From assembly GCA_032622095.1 (NCBI GenBank), contig CP136063.1, positions 77,849,980 to 77,913,979 on the forward strand: a DNA stretch of 64,000 nt. Direction: 5' to 3'. This DNA is from Siphonodentalium dalli. Lineage: Eukaryota > Mollusca > Scaphopoda > Gadilida > Siphonodentaliidae. The position numbers were made by a program, and so were the translations under genes. Below the pieces are notes generated by a model. It was given only the letters and a program-made list of their open reading frames with translations. It did not search any database and was not told where the DNA came from. Numbering within the stretch: the stretch's first letter is position 1; every line of letters starts with the position of its first letter. Shown in pieces: positions 1 through 12,547 of this stretch.

Positions 1-76
1 ATTAAGATCGTCCACTAAATTCGATTCGAGCCTCGCTAAAGCTCGACTCGAATCGAATTTAGTGGACGATCTTAAT
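1..76. repeat. Hairpin at the left window edge
   Basis: Two near-perfect arms (ATTAAGATCGTCCACTAAAT ... and its complement) flank a short AT/GC loop. The inner part (GTCCACTAAATTCGATTCGAG) closely matches the inner stem of the hairpin at 53373-53552, so this is probably the core of a copy of the same element family, continuing to the left of the window. Confidence 0.7.
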
Positions 77-2323
77 ACATTTCTTATAGAAATGCGACTC
101 ATTAGAGATCTTCTATTTATACCATCATCTTTTAAACATGTGTGTTCCATTATAGTCTAGGCTATAGGGAGAGGGGCTTCATAAGTTGAAATGACTTGTC
201 CCCCAATCCGTTTTGTGTATATTATGCAAATAAAATATGTTTTCAAGTCAAGTACATGTATATCCTGGACATATGTAGTCCATAGACGATATGTAGGTAT
301 ATCATGATTGATCCTTATTTAAACACCTGATTATGGTCAGAATGTGCAATAACACGCACAGTGTTCAATTAGATGTTTGAAGATTAAATGTCGCTTTAAT
401 TTCTTAACATAACTGATAGTAGGGCGGCTAAGTGTACAATCGTTCACTCTGTAATACAAGCATGAAATTTGGCATGAGTGTTCGCTATATATGGACTACT
501 AAAAATATTTTTCGACAAGACATACAAAAATCCAGTAAGACCGCCATTTTCAAGATGGCCATGAACCAATAATATAATTCGGACACTTGAACCAATGTTA
601 TCAACGTGACACTCAAATTAGAGCACTTATCTTATTTTTTAAATAGTTTGGCCGTGATAAGGCAATATATTGCAGACAATTAGGAACATTATTGTTCCCA
701 TGTTGACCATTTTTGAGGCATTTTAATTAAAAAAAATCAGAGAATGATTGAAAAACTCGTCTTCTTGTTGCATACTTATAACAGCTTTAGTTTTTGTGAT
801 TTGCTGAACTAATTTGACAAACAAGGAACAAAAATGTATGTAAATACGTACATCTTATTTTGTGGGTACTAGATGAACTATGGCGGCCATCTTGAATCCG
901 TCGACCATTCTGCTTTGTTGGTCGGACAATAATGTTCTTTTTACTGATAATTCGTGCCACTTTGTATGCTTCTGTCACAACGTGTAGGATTGTGTCACTA
1001 TTTCACATTTAGCCACGCTAGTAGGAGTTGAACTGACAAACATACATGTATGACAAAATTCAGTTACAATAATGACTATCACGTGGCAAACTTGCTTACA
1101 CAAATGGATCATGCATGTTCGTGCACAATCTTTGTGTAACTATTATCTTGCACGAAAATGCCAGTCTGAGAACAACAGACTTATTAAATGTTCCCATCGG
1201 ATCTACACAACCAGGGCCCTACACTATAAAGTTATTATACAATGTTGTTTGTATGTGTTTTTCTTGTACGAGTCCATGTTATGTTGAAAAGTCAAATTGC
1301 GTGTCTCGTCCAATATGACTTTTAACCACAACCTGGATGAGTGCAAGAAAAACACAAACTCTACACATCTGTATGTTTATCCAAATTTTGGGAAGTAAAC
1401 TTTTCTGGTTATTTTTGGTATTTGTCGGCACTTGATCATCTATAAAAGCCTGTATTTGATCACCAGAAAGCATGATTTGGAGTGAAACACGGATGTGAAG
1501 AAAAAAAACTCAATGCGAAAGTGAAACGTCTGCTAACTCCACCAGAGTATTGCGCGCGCACAATTTCACCGATTCATTTGGCAACTAGAGTTACTTCGTG
1601 ACGTCACTGAGTCCCGATAAAAAAGTCATATTGGTCTCGATTTCAATGAAAGAAATATACTGATAGAAATTCAGTCGAATACTATAGAACACAAGATATG
1701 TATTACAAAATTAGTGAATCACAAATTAACGCTGATATTACAAAAAAATGTATTCTATAATATAGGGCCCAGGATGTGCGAAGTACATGTATAAATATAC
1801 ATTGATATGTTAGAGACGATACATGTAACTGGTTGCGATCACGTAATATATTTCCGTAATTCAGCTCAGCCTGATGTATGCTTGACTTGGTGATCAATGA
1901 GATATTCCATGTGTGTCTCTCAAAAGGTCATATACTTGTTGTGTGTATTACATAAAATTGAGAGAGTCGTATATCAATGGTGATTCAAAAATGCACGTGC
2001 TCCTTATGTTCCCATCGCGAGATGGACACATAATTTCGGTCACGTTTGTCTCACAACACTCGTGTGTTAGAACGAGTAACAGTCCGTTGATTTTATACAG
2101 CTGATTATGTTATGATCATATAGAAGACCAACACACCTACATGTACAAAAGGCTGTAGCCGATTCATTGGTTGCACAAATTCTTGGAAAATTAGTGTAAC
2201 TGTGCGTCGTAGAGCATGTACACGTAATTAGCTAAGAGCTGTATAATCCGATCATTATCATAAGGCGGAGGGTTAAACATAGCACCACTCTTGGATTCAT
2301 GATCACGTGATCGCATCGCCGCA
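77..2323. other. Downstream flank of the nAChR gene, nothing recognised
   Basis: No ORF with recognisable content and no clear repeat boundaries. The 3' UTR of the minus-strand nAChR gene must begin at 2323 and run leftward, but I could not pick a polyadenylation site. Short motifs such as CGCCATTTTCAAGATGGCC near 540 recall the GGCCGCCATCTTGG-type repeats at 5.6-6.3 kb. Confidence 0.5.
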
Positions 2324-2904
2324 TCAGCTCCGTTTCAGTATCTCTATATATTTGTCGATTGAATTATCCTTAATGTTGGGCTGTATGATCAGAAATGTCA
2401 GGGTGCACACTATAGTCACACCGAGAAAAATAACAAACAAGAATCTATCTATAATCCTTGCGATCTCATGCCATTCTAATACCTCGCCCCGTTCAGCTGA
2501 CATCCGCTCCTGTGAAGATATAATGTAACGGAAATACTTCATAACATCGTCTTCTATCGGATTCTTGTGCCGCATTGTCGATTTATAATCCATGTTTTGT
2601 TCATTGCTATTCTGGTCGCCTTTTAGCATCAGTTCCTGTAAGTCACATAAATTCCGTTTCGTCACTTCCGTTATGGTGTGTTCGATTTCCATATCCGCCC
2701 TGTCCCACGCATCACAGTTGCTGTTATCTCTTTCCGGTGAGAGTTTAACTTTCATTCTTAGGATCGCGGATAGGCCCGTTATGAATTTTTTAAGCCAGGC
2801 TGGTGGCGGCCCTCGATGGTGGCCTCGGTGGTGGACGTGAAGTATATACACGGCGAATATAACAGACGACGCACTCATCCCCATGACGAATGTAAGATAA
2901 AGTC
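2324..2904 (-). CDS. nAChR alpha-type subunit, last exon (M3, cytoplasmic loop, M4)
   Basis: The exon opens after TTTCTTCGCAG with two bases that complete a glycine codon, giving PLIG-LYLTFVMGMSASS. M3 covers about residues 280-303 and ends VYILHVHHRG, the usual M3 exit. The M3-M4 cytoplasmic loop is short, about 125 residues, and starts with the expected PPAWLKKF-type segment. The pre-M4 helix (EWHEIARIIDRF) corresponds to the family's W..VA.VIDR. M4 is about 433-452 (FLFVIFLGVTIVC...). Translation ends at the TGA at 2324-2326 after a 19-residue extracellular tail. The exon has 581 coding bases. The start shown by a naive ORF search (internal Met) is wrong, because the splice acceptor adds six residues of M3. 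Confidence 0.95.
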
Positions 2905-3560
2905 CTGCGAAGAAATAAAAAAATTAATTCCGAGATTACAAGCCAGGTTCAGTTAGACATACAACACACAAGCAACATGTATTAATTGTGTTAGGTATAC
3001 TGTTCACAAAAGCTAGCTGTGCCCCGGCTAACCAACGTATTTAGGCCGTATCGGCGATTTGTTTTGATTGTCACACAAAATGGATGAGACGATATAAGAA
3101 CAGGTTGGCAGAGTAAAGCTCTGATCTCAATGCAATGATTTCTGCTTTTCCGGAGCATCTTCTATCTGGGTATGTTCCATGTGGTTACTCGGAACAGCAC
3201 CCAAATAGCTGTATGGTAATGAATGGTAACAGTAGACAGTATAGCCAACATGCAATTGCACTCAATTACGCGACTCCTGGCTGCGAGGAAACGTTGTCAA
3301 TCGCAAATTCATCGTTCGTTCGTTTGTTTTCACTTGTGTGTTGCCGGTGAATCGAAAACTAAAGTTATTCGTTCTCGACCAATCAGGGCACGTGTTTTAG
3401 CAACAAAATCTAATGCTGAACTTAAATTACAAAAAAAATCCCACGCTTCTTATAATTAAATGTAAGGTAGCATGACTCATAACAATAATTAGCGCGCGAA
3501 TGCGGTGCACGATCATGTTAGCATTATTCATGAGTAGTAGCATTTGGTGTAAATTCACAA
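2905..3560. other. Intron sequence, nothing recognised
   Basis: nAChR intron next to the last exon. No repeat boundary, coding frame or RNA motif stands out. Confidence 0.5.
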
Positions 3561-3913
3561 CATATCCTCAGGCAAATACGCACATAATCGACCTATAAAG
3601 TGAAATAGGTACATAATGTGATTATTGCATTCTGAAATAAGCAGATAATGTAGTCATGTACATTATTTCGTTTTATGGCACGGGCCACGGCGAAAACACA
3701 TGCTAAAGAGCGCACACCTGAACAGTCATGAGTTGGCTTGTTGGTGTCATTGTGCGCACATAACCTGCTTAGAATGGCCTCATTATGAGTCGATAATGTG
3801 ACTAAGCACTCCCATTTTCAGCACATTATCGACTGAACATGAGGCGATTCTCATCAGATTATCAAGTTCTATTATAAGCAGATAATGTGCGGATTTTCGG
3901 GAAAACAGGCTGA
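3561..3913 (+). mobile_element. Repeat family A, copy 1
   Basis: An about 350-bp non-coding repeat running from an ATATCCT end (near AAATACGCACATAAT) to GATAATGTGCGGATTTTCGG. It shares a long collinear alignment with 22243-22596 and 51690-52004, both on the opposite strand. The right half contains the internal inverted pair around ATTATGAGTCGATAATGTG and CACATTATCGACT. It also holds a single AAAGAGCGCAC. There is no ORF; a non-autonomous element is the likely explanation. Confidence 0.7.
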
Positions 3914-4204
3914 AATTCAAGCATTTTCCATTTCCATCTATAGTGGAGTGGTTGTTTTCAAATGGGATTACCCTGCATTTAGTCCACCAGAACATATCAT
4001 GTTCTCGATTTTACAGGTGAAGGGAAGACATTTCAGGGGGTTTATATCACATGGAAATCACTACACTGCACGTAGAAACCAACGACTGCGATAAGCAATC
4101 ATGTCCATATACATAATGGATCAGAAAACCCTCATTCTTCATGTCACACAAATTCCGTCTCTAACCATGGCAACAAAACTAACTCTTGGAAATTGCTAGA
4201 CAAT

Positions 4205-4290
4205 GTTTTCCCGGTCCAAAATAGCTTGGGATATCGGTTGGGTTGGTGCTGTTTTTGGACCGAGTCCCATCCCATTACTCTTCTATAACG
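4205..4290 (+). repeat. Short dispersed repeat shared with 63.5 kb
   Basis: The stretch TTGGGATATCGGTTGGGTTG ... GACCGAGTCCCATCCCATTA is repeated with few changes at about 63495-63575 in the same orientation. The second copy runs straight into a SINE, so this may be a target repeat or part of a larger family. Confidence 0.55.
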
Positions 4291-5164
4291 GACATTACGC
4301 CCAGAATCGTGGACGGGAGTATTATTGATTATATATGTCTTCGGATTGTGTCAAATGGACACTTTGCGCATAGAGGGCAACCGTTCCCAAGCATGGCGAT
4401 TTGAACGAGAAGATACGGTCTAGGAAATTGCATGCCTACATAAGTTGGACATTTCGGACAGAAAGTAGGTTCAAATCATTTTGCAACCAGTTTTTAGTGG
4501 GAACACTGTTGTTTTTGGACAAAAAGTGTAATATTTTGGTATATTTTTGGATTTAAATGGACCATCAGTTTGAAGTGTTCCAACTATAGGGGATGTCAAT
4601 TGGCTATTTCCAACAGTTGGAAACATTGCGAAACCAGTTTGGAAATTCCAACCCAAGGATGGTGCAAATGGTACTGTATTTCTCGGACTTTGGGATTTGA
4701 GTCTGAGTCAATAGGGATGCAATTGTAAATACTAAATCGTACACCCCATGCAACAAATACCCTCTATAACCACGCCCCTGTATAGTCAAGTGTGTTATCG
4801 AGTTCCCAGCGATTTCCACACAGGAAATATCACGATAACACAGATCATAAATGTGATAGACGTCGACACATTGTGAATGTGATGCGATTATAGCCCAGAC
4901 TGGCACCAGTAAGTGGATTTCTCCTGTCATGCTCAAACACGCAACACAGCCGCGATGCCGCCAAATAGCATTTACGAACCACTTCTCCTGATATAAAATG
5001 ACACAACTTTGAACAGAACATGTTATGCAATATAAGCGGATTACCGCACTAATTCGGTTTCCTTCAGAAAACATCATGTGCGCTATATTGCTGGATATTC
5101 GTATATAAAAGCATCCATTACTAACACGCAGCTGGTACTCACTTACATTACATGTACAAAAAAG
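4291..5164. other. Intron sequence, nothing recognised
   Basis: Long chance frames exist on the minus strand here (up to 157 codons at 4604-5077), but their residue composition and lack of motifs do not look like protein. Confidence 0.4.
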
Positions 5165-5478
5165 GCACTATGCCAACTGTGGAAATGTAGCATTCTGCTA
5201 ACATCGCCGAAAATCTCAAAGAAATCGACCGCATCACTCAATAGATATCATCGTTTGAACTACGCATAATTGTAAATATTTACATCTCGATTTGGGACGC
5301 AACAATCGGCGATAAACTAACGCAAGTTATTTCGCCGCCAAGAGTCATTGCATTTAATTAATATATAAAAACGACGGTGTTTTGCTTGGAATTTTGATTA
5401 ATATTTAAAAAAAAACTGCTTTAAGCAAGATTATTCTCCATTTCTATTTGATCATCCAACCGGAGTGTTTCACATCAC
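5165..5478 (+). repeat. Dispersed repeat, partner of 62785-63085 (inverted)
   Basis: About 300 bp aligning with the complement of 62785-63085. Shared blocks include ATCGCCGAAAATCT, AATTGTAAATATTTAC, ACGCAACAATCGGCGATAAA, TGCATTTAATTAATATATAA and TTTCTATTTGATCA. Many substitutions and indels separate the two, so they are old copies of one sequence. There is no coding frame. Confidence 0.7.
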
Positions 5479-5569
5479 TTTTACCGGTACTCACTCACAT
5501 TGCATGGTTACAAATAACTTCTGTTTTTCAACCAAATGTAAAACGTCCGTCGTACGTCAACCATTTCCT

Positions 5570-6290
5570 TTGGCATATCCTACAGGCCACATCACTCACC
5601 CATTGTCACCAAAGTATGAATCTTCGGGGTGACACACATTATGGAGCCATTTTTTTTTCAGATATTCTTTAAAACATAGCCGCCACAGCCAACTTGGGTT
5701 TAAAATTTTTAATCCATCAGCACACCCTGCATCGCGCATTTATTGTAGAAATGTTATGATAATTTACAGGCATATCTTGGATCACCTCTAAATGGGAGCT
5801 ATCAAATTTGAACGATTTGTGACTAAAACATGGCTACCGGATTTTACTATAAGGTAAGACTAAATAATTCGGCACACCAAACATGCCACATCCCTCATCC
5901 GATCATAAACGCACTATGGATCTTCGAAATTTTCGAGATGACCTCCAGATTGGAGCGTTCTGAATTCGTTAAAAAACATGGCCACCAGCAGCCATCCGGT
6001 AGATTTATTGCATAATTGTTTTGAAAACGCACATACATACTTAGAATGACATCTAGATGTGAGCTGTAGAATTGGAACGATTTCGGATTAAAAAACATGG
6101 CCGACAATCTTGGATTTTGCTCTTTGCATGATTATATGCTTCGGCATCCGATCATCATTAAACTGCATATGGTTCTTCGGGGTGACATCTAGATGAGAGT
6201 CATCAATTGTTTCCTAAATTCGTTAAAAACATGAACGCCAGCAGCCATCTTGTATTTCACATTTGAAGCTATCGGCAACCCACTGTTATT
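5570..6290 (+). repeat. Degenerate tandem repeat, about four units
   Basis: The phrase GGGTGACATCTAGATG...GAGCT / AACGATTT..TTAAAAACATGGC / CAGCCATCTTG recurs about every 130-190 bp with heavy divergence. It looks like an old tandem expansion inside the intron. No coding potential. Confidence 0.6.
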
Positions 6291-6473
6291 TTAGAAAAAT
6301 GAAAATGAAATAAATTTCATCTACATGCACAATACAATCCCTCCACTTTTTTTACTTGCCTTATGCAGTACCATTCTATTGATTGTTCATCATAAAATTA
6401 AGCTCCCCATGTAAGTTAAACTACAGTGTCAATGACATTTTTATTTCTTTCGGATGCAATATTTATTATATAA

Positions 6474-6736
6474 TTAAAGGATTACACAGGTATAATTTTT
6501 CTCAGTCATAATCGATGCCCGCTAACCCACCGAGCACGTTGTCGAAAGTATCGTGTGATAGGTTGCCCGTACCTGAAGTTATGCCGATTCATGCGATTGA
6601 ATATTACATTATGGATTATGCAGTCTGAATCGTTAATCTTCCTTCATGCGACGTCACACAAACGGACTACTAGCACGATCGCACGAATCGGCATAACTTC
6701 AGTTACGGGCGGCCGATCACCGGTGTAATCCTTTAA
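6474..6736. mobile_element. TTAA-flanked MITE, 263 bp
   Basis: The ends are perfect inverted repeats, TTAAAGGATTACAC ... GTGTAATCCTTTAA, with TTAA at each outer edge (6474-6477 and 6733-6736). A second inner inverted pair (CTGAAGTTATGCCGATTC / GAATCGGCATAACTTCAG) makes it a nested hairpin. There is no ORF. A TTAA duplication is typical of piggyBac-type transposition, so a non-autonomous element of that kind is the best guess. Confidence 0.8.
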
Positions 6737-7620
6737 GTTTATTTAGTTTCTTTAGAAAACCAGGAATTTTAATTTTGAAAGAAGAATAATATCTTTTCGG
6801 CCAAATAAACAAATAATTGCACTAGAAATGTACTCTGGGTTTTCGATGAGTCCACATATTTGATGATATAGCTTCAAACATAGAACAGTAAGTTTCTGAA
6901 AGATGTTCTATTGTTGTCAATTTTGAAATTAATCAACCACGAGGGCGTCATCTTTTCAGGGAATTTTAAAGCGGTACGCGCTTCACATCCAACTGTTAAC
7001 TGCTACTAGGGATTATGCCAAATTTAAGGATACATAATTCGAGTTAACGCCCCTGAATTACAAATTCTTCGGCTTCGGGAGTAAAAAATAGTAGATTTGA
7101 GTCGATTCGAGTTTTGACATATGTTATTTTTCACCAACTCAAATATTTGGTGGCCTGGCAAATATTCGACAAGTGCCGACCAACATACTCTGATTAACAA
7201 ATTGCGTTGAACAAAATGTTAATATATTACACTTTTTGGACCATGTTATACAATAGTTGACAGTAGTTAGCATTATGGTTTTGGCAATTAATCGACTCTG
7301 GTAAATGAAGCGGCATTTCAAGAAATGTTGTTGTTGTTATTGTTGTTGGAATCTGATGATATGGGGACAGTCGAATCGGATTGTGTACCTTTAAGGTTAG
7401 AGCAAAAAGCCTGGTACGTCTTGGTCGCAGATTTTATAGCACATAATTACACAAATTGTGTTACTTTTCCAGCCGAAATGATATATTGATGTAATTGAGT
7501 CTAATAACTCTTGAAATGTTTAAGTTATGGATACTAATGCGGCAAAGGTGTGCAAACTATGAGTTTAGTGTAACGTTGCCAAGTACGTATTCTATATGCT
7601 CTTAACCGGTATAGTAGGCA
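6737..7620. other. Intron sequence, nothing recognised
   Basis: AT-rich, with no repeat boundary or coding frame recognised. Confidence 0.4.
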
Positions 7621-7683
7621 GGAGTCACACCTCTCTGTTAAGGAGTCACACCTCTCTGTTAAGGAGTCACACCTCTCTGTTAA
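7621..7683 (+). repeat. 21-bp tandem repeat, three copies
   Basis: Three identical copies of GGAGTCACACCTCTCTGTTAA in direct tandem, leading straight into the left arm of the inverted repeat that follows. Confidence 0.95.
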
Positions 7684-8101
7684 GGAGGAGGTCAAGTGAA
7701 ACATTTTGAATTGGGATTTCCATGCAAATCTCCGCAGCAAAACTTATATATGAAGCAGTTGTCTGGGAACTAAAGCTGCCATATAATTAAACAAACATAA
7801 CATTTAACAGACATCTGGGCTTGGTAAATTGCCAAATTTTGCTATAAATTTATTTTTGAGAATTATTTTCATGAATTAAAACATTTGACCTCGTTTTGAA
7901 AGAATAATATATAATTCAAATATAACTACACCAACTTTCTATCATGGAAAAAAACCCAAGCCAACCCGCAATGTATAATATGTATTGTTTTCAATTCCGC
8001 ACAAAGTCACACCCAGAAATATTTGCAACTCTGTAACTTTTGCTTCGGAGAATTGCATGAAAATGCCTATTCATAATTGGTCACTTGACCTCCTCCTTAA
8101 C
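7679..8101. mobile_element. Small foldback with 60-bp arms
   Basis: The left arm (7679-7742: GTTAAGGAGGAGGTCAAGTG ... ATGCAAATCTCCGCAGCAAAA) and the right arm (8040-8101, complementary) enclose about 300 bp of AT-rich DNA. The arms diverge slightly. No ORF. The tandem 21-mer sits on the outside of the left arm only. Confidence 0.7.
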
Positions 8102-8938
8102 TGGTATCTCTTGTGGATAGGGGATGACATCCTCAACTAATCGCCACCTAATGGCCCACGCACGTGCACTTGGACACTCGAGCTGTGAAATCTGGCTCGC
8201 GAGCATTGCGCCATTGTGAAATTTGTGAAATATTGATTATTTTTATGTCACATGTGTGATTCTGAATAAACGCTTGTTAAAGTATACGGGGGTGATTTTT
8301 GCTGAGTATTCGGACTCGAATATCAACCATGTTTGATAGGCTTAGCCTAATATGTTCAAGTCTGCGGGGACACGACTCGCGAGCAATCGGACTCGCGCGT
8401 CAAATTGCTTAGCTCAATGTGGGATTAGTCCCAGGCTCGATTGCTCAAGTCTGCGGGGCTTTTAGTTGTGAGGTGAATTTATTTCTTGGTGCCTCTGGTA
8501 AACGCAATACACGTGTCAAAATAATGGACTTTTCTCATATAGCTTTCATAACTTTTCTGATATACCGCATCCTTCAGAATAACAAGATTAAATATCGCAG
8601 ATTATTGTAATTCGATACGAGAAGACATAATAAATTCTTAAAGCGGTAGACTTAGTGTATATTTTCCCGAGCATAGACAATATCGTCTCGGACATGATGT
8701 GGAATTTGATTCCTTTATACAGTGGATCGCAAAGAATCGTGGGCTGGCTGTGTTATATAGCGGCGCAATATCCTCGTCTGAGGTGCAATATATCACGTTT
8801 TATTGGGAATCTCTATGCATTATGTGCTTCACATATATGAGAATGTGTTTCTAACTTGGTACTCTAATCCAAATAATCCAGCCTCGAAACCGAATGATAT
8901 CATCAAATTCAACACCTAAGGAAACCACCATGCACTGG
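8102..8938. other. Intron sequence with loosely repeated ACTCGCGAGCAAT phrases
   Basis: Around 8300-8460, phrases such as GTCTGCGGGG and GACTCG(A/C) recur without a regular period. Otherwise nothing recognised. Confidence 0.4.
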
Positions 8939-9392
8939 TTAAACGGACATGGCTCATTCGAGCTTCCAAATTTTGTCTACGTAATTTGGAAAGAGGTACA
9001 GTATATGTTGACAAATACATGTAATAATGATATACCTGCTTCATTTCTTTGAAAAAATACTTGCCATGGTCACAGCCATTATCCAGCTGTTTTACAATTT
9101 GAGCACAGAAGTGAACCAAATTATTTCTACCAAATCTGGAATAGACTAACACTGAACGCTCTTTTCTATGCCATGTCGTGCGCATGGATGTTGTGTGTTT
9201 GGGACCCAAAACACCGTGTTCAATGTTGTATTTTGTATGGCTTCAATACGTATTTCTGGGACATATTATATCCGTAGAAAGGTAGTTCAAGTATACATTT
9301 ATATATTTATCGAACTATTTCGATACCGGGAAAAATACAAAAGCGATTATTATTAGGTGTATTTTGGGGCGCAAACCGCCATGTGACTTTAA
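8939..9392 (-). mobile_element. Repeat family C, copy 1 (454 bp, TTAA-flanked)
   Basis: Read on the minus strand it runs from TTAAAGTCACATGGCGG to GAGCCATGTCCGTTTAA, the same two ends as the copies at 12.5 and 52.1 kb. TTAA sits at both edges. It carries one AAAAGAGCGTT followed by ATTCCAGATTTGGTAGAAATA. The short frame inside encodes nothing recognisable. Probably a non-autonomous DNA element. Confidence 0.8.
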
Positions 9393-9718
9393 GTGGTCCT
9401 GCTGCATGCGATGATACTAGTAGAGCAAACGTATGCTATTAAGAAAGGGTAGCGTTATTATTTCTAAAGTTGTCATTTTGCGGTGTGTGGCTAATACGAG
9501 CAATTTGTGAAAAAGTTAGTGTCTTCATGAAGCATTTTTGAATAAATATATTTTAACATATCTTAATCATGCCTGCTCGGTTGTTTGCAAAACGACGAGA
9601 ATAAACAATTTGCTTATGCCCGTAGTTGGTTATGGTCGGTTATTTACAATGTAGATATGTTTTGGTTGTTCTATAAGCATAATATCATATTCTCTATTCG
9701 TTCAGATTAATCAAAGAC
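9393..9718. other. Intron sequence, nothing recognised
   Basis: AT-rich unique sequence leading into the trinucleotide repeat. Confidence 0.4.
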
Positions 9719-9755
9719 TGGTGGTGGTGGTGGCGGTGCCTGCGGTGGTGGTGTC

Positions 9756-9816
<61 letters not shown>

Positions 9817-9895
9817 TTATTAGTAGTAGTAGTAGTAGTAGCATTAGTAGTAGTAGTAGTAGTAGTAGTAACAGAAGTAGTAGTAGCACTACTAC

Positions 9896-9930
<35 letters not shown>

Positions 9931-9962
9931 ACAGAAGTAGTAGTAGCACTAGTAGTAGTAAC

Positions 9963-10025
<63 letters not shown>

Positions 10026-10045
10026 TGTTGTTGTTGTTGTTGTAC
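9719..10045 (+). repeat. Trinucleotide microsatellite (TAG/GTA)n
   Basis: About 320 bp of (GTA)n with interruptions (ATTAG, ACAGAAG, GCACTAC), starting with (GGT)n and ending with (TTG)n. The poly-Leu, poly-Val and poly-Thr frames over it are artefacts of the repeat. Confidence 0.97.
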
Positions 10046-12275
10046 GTCGAATAAGTATACTGATATACATATGTAGTCTATTAATATGAATTTGCAAATG
10101 ACTGACGACTGAAGACGAATAATATAGAGACTGTCACCACTTCTTTGTCTTCTATGTAAATATTTCACTCAGCACTTTGTAAATGATGCACATCTCGCCT
10201 GTAACACGTGCGCTCGTGTCCTCGATATTAAAGCATAGCACTCCATACCCATCAAAGTTTAAATAATCACTTAGATAGAATCTCTCGACGAATACCAGGA
10301 AGTTAAGTCGAGCTCATGAATTTTAAATGTGACCACATGAGACAGACTCAAAAAAAATTTATCAGGCCCACATTTGGCCAATAACCGATTATCCAGACAA
10401 CGTCTGATCAGATGCACTAACATCTCACAAATAAATTCGAAAAAAATCCCACGGATGCCACCAAATCGATTTGCATCCAGACATGCCTGGTCAGCAACCG
10501 ATAAAGACATTTAAGAGAGTCCTACATACAACTTCTGCGTGGAGTAAACTTTGACTACAGACGCCGAACGCCAATGTTGAACTATAGATGCCGAAGCAAC
10601 GTATTATATTTATTTCTTTGTTTTATTCGACTGTATGATTGCTTTGACATTATCGTGAGCGATGTACAGAATTTGTTTTATTAAAGCCGCTATATAATAG
10701 AGAGGTATTCCGAACTCACGACTAGAAATTACGTCCACGTGTACATATTCGTTGTCGTCAAATATATATCGGACCAAACAATAGAGAGGTTTCGCATGTG
10801 GCGCGGATAGAGTAACGTCTACTTTTAGCTATTCGTATGAATGTTTGCGACGTTCATCAGGCAATAACTGAAGTCGACCATTTCATAAAAAGCGATGAAT
10901 ACCTACGTCACTCCAAGCCGATCGTGTGCACGAGCTCGGTGCGTGGTGTCCACTTCACAAAATGCGATGAACCACCTACATGTACGTCACCTCAAGCTGC
11001 GTGTTGTTATTGGGAGACTGTGTTGAATTTGAACAATATATGTTACTTGCAATAATCTTTTGTTGTGGTACTTTTGAAAAGTTGTTCAAATTATTAATGT
11101 TCTATTAAAATGTCCTGGTATATGATTATAAGAAATGGCTTGCAAATCGATTGGGAAGGGATTCACACACTTTGTTAATTACCCCCATGACTTCGTTAGC
11201 GGGATACATATAACATTGCCTAATTTATCAAAGCTCATCTCCTCTGGCATTCAACTGCTAATAATAAGAAATGTGTTAAGAAAGTATAATAATGTTGGCT
11301 TCGTCTAGAGAACTGTGTCCCGGATACTTCGGGTCGAAAGATCCACCATCCTCCAGACGCATTGTACATATTGTATAATTTCCTCTCAACTGCTACATGC
11401 TTAGTAATCTCAGCGGACATCATCCCTTTTAACCCTTTCTTCACTGAATGGATTCGCCCATCCAGTTATGAACGTACACATGCACCCAAGAACAAATTGG
11501 TCTGAACATATTTACATTTTAGTCAGAATCTAACCCAACGTTTAGTCGGTTTCGTTTGAATAATCTCTGTGCAAAAATAATTAAATCCTTAATATTATTC
11601 ATAAATTTCGCGAAAGTTAGATTCGCGATAAGACACAATCAATGAATGGGACATAGACGTGGTGGCAGTGATAAGGCCTATAGCCATGTCAAGTCCATAT
11701 TGAATATCATATTGTTTCCTTGCGCGACCTATTATCGGCTTCGGTTGATATCGCCCCAAACTCGACTGATAACCCGACAAACTCGGCTGATAACCTGGAC
11801 TCGTGCCCAGCGATATCAGCCGATTATGTGGGATGGCATGTTTCTTGTTGGACGCAACAACATTTTGTTGCGGCATATCAAATTAGTTTGATGTTCTTGC
11901 GTGTTGCGGCAAATCACATAACGTCTTCCAATCACGTGACTGTCGCATGCTAATTTCAGCTGTGGGTTTTCCCCAAACATGATCGGGGCGGACATTTTGA
12001 AAATAAAAATAAAAATATCTTTTAATTCATAATTGGTAAAGCTTATGTTACTCTATTAATAATCTACAGTTTGAAGACTTAGATTATCTCGAAGGAAGTG
12101 TTACATAATAAACTACTTTTTGTTGTGAAATCTTTCATCTTAGGTAGATCTTTCTGTCAATAGTTTTGTTATTTTTTTTAGCAAATTTAGCCCCACCACG
12201 ATGTACGCTACATCAAGCTACATCTTACTGGTATTTCGAGATAGTTAAATTCCTTTAACCATTGTTATATTTTAA
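10046..12275. other. Intron sequence, nothing recognised
   Basis: 2.2 kb without a convincing repeat or coding frame. Short self-similar phrases occur near 11740-11810 (AACTCG(A/G)CTGATAACC). Confidence 0.4.
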
Positions 12276-12547
12276 TTAAAGTCACTTGGCGAATTACACT
12301 CCAAAATATACCTTATAATGTTAGCTTTTGAATTTTTACAGGTATCGAAATAGGTCGAGAAATACTTCAACTACATTCTACGAGCCTTATATGTCCGAGA
12401 AAGATGCTTTGACGTCATACAAATAAAACTTTGAACACGATGTTTAGGTCCCAAACAAACAACAGCCATGTGCTCGGCATGGAACAGAAAAGAGCGTTCC
12501 TTGATAGTATATCCATGATATTGTAGAAATAAAGAATGTTTGTTTAA
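12276..12547 (+). mobile_element. Repeat family C, copy 2 (right-truncated)
   Basis: Starts TTAAAGTCACTTGGCGAATTAC, aligned to the family C left end. It runs through AAAAGAGCGTTCC ... GATATTGTAGAAATAAAGAATG and then stops where copy 3 begins at TTAAAGCCGCATGGCGG. Copy 3 may have inserted into it, or the two may have formed by unequal exchange. Confidence 0.75.

Noticed and set aside
2592-2840. 82-codon plus frame
   Set aside because: Shadow of the last nAChR exon on the other strand.
4604-5077. 157-codon minus-strand frame
   Set aside because: No motif, overlaps other frames, cysteine/tryptophan-scattered composition like random AT-rich sequence.
9707-10168. 153-codon poly-Leu frame and companion poly-Val and poly-Thr frames
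   Set aside because: All are readings of one (GTA)n microsatellite.
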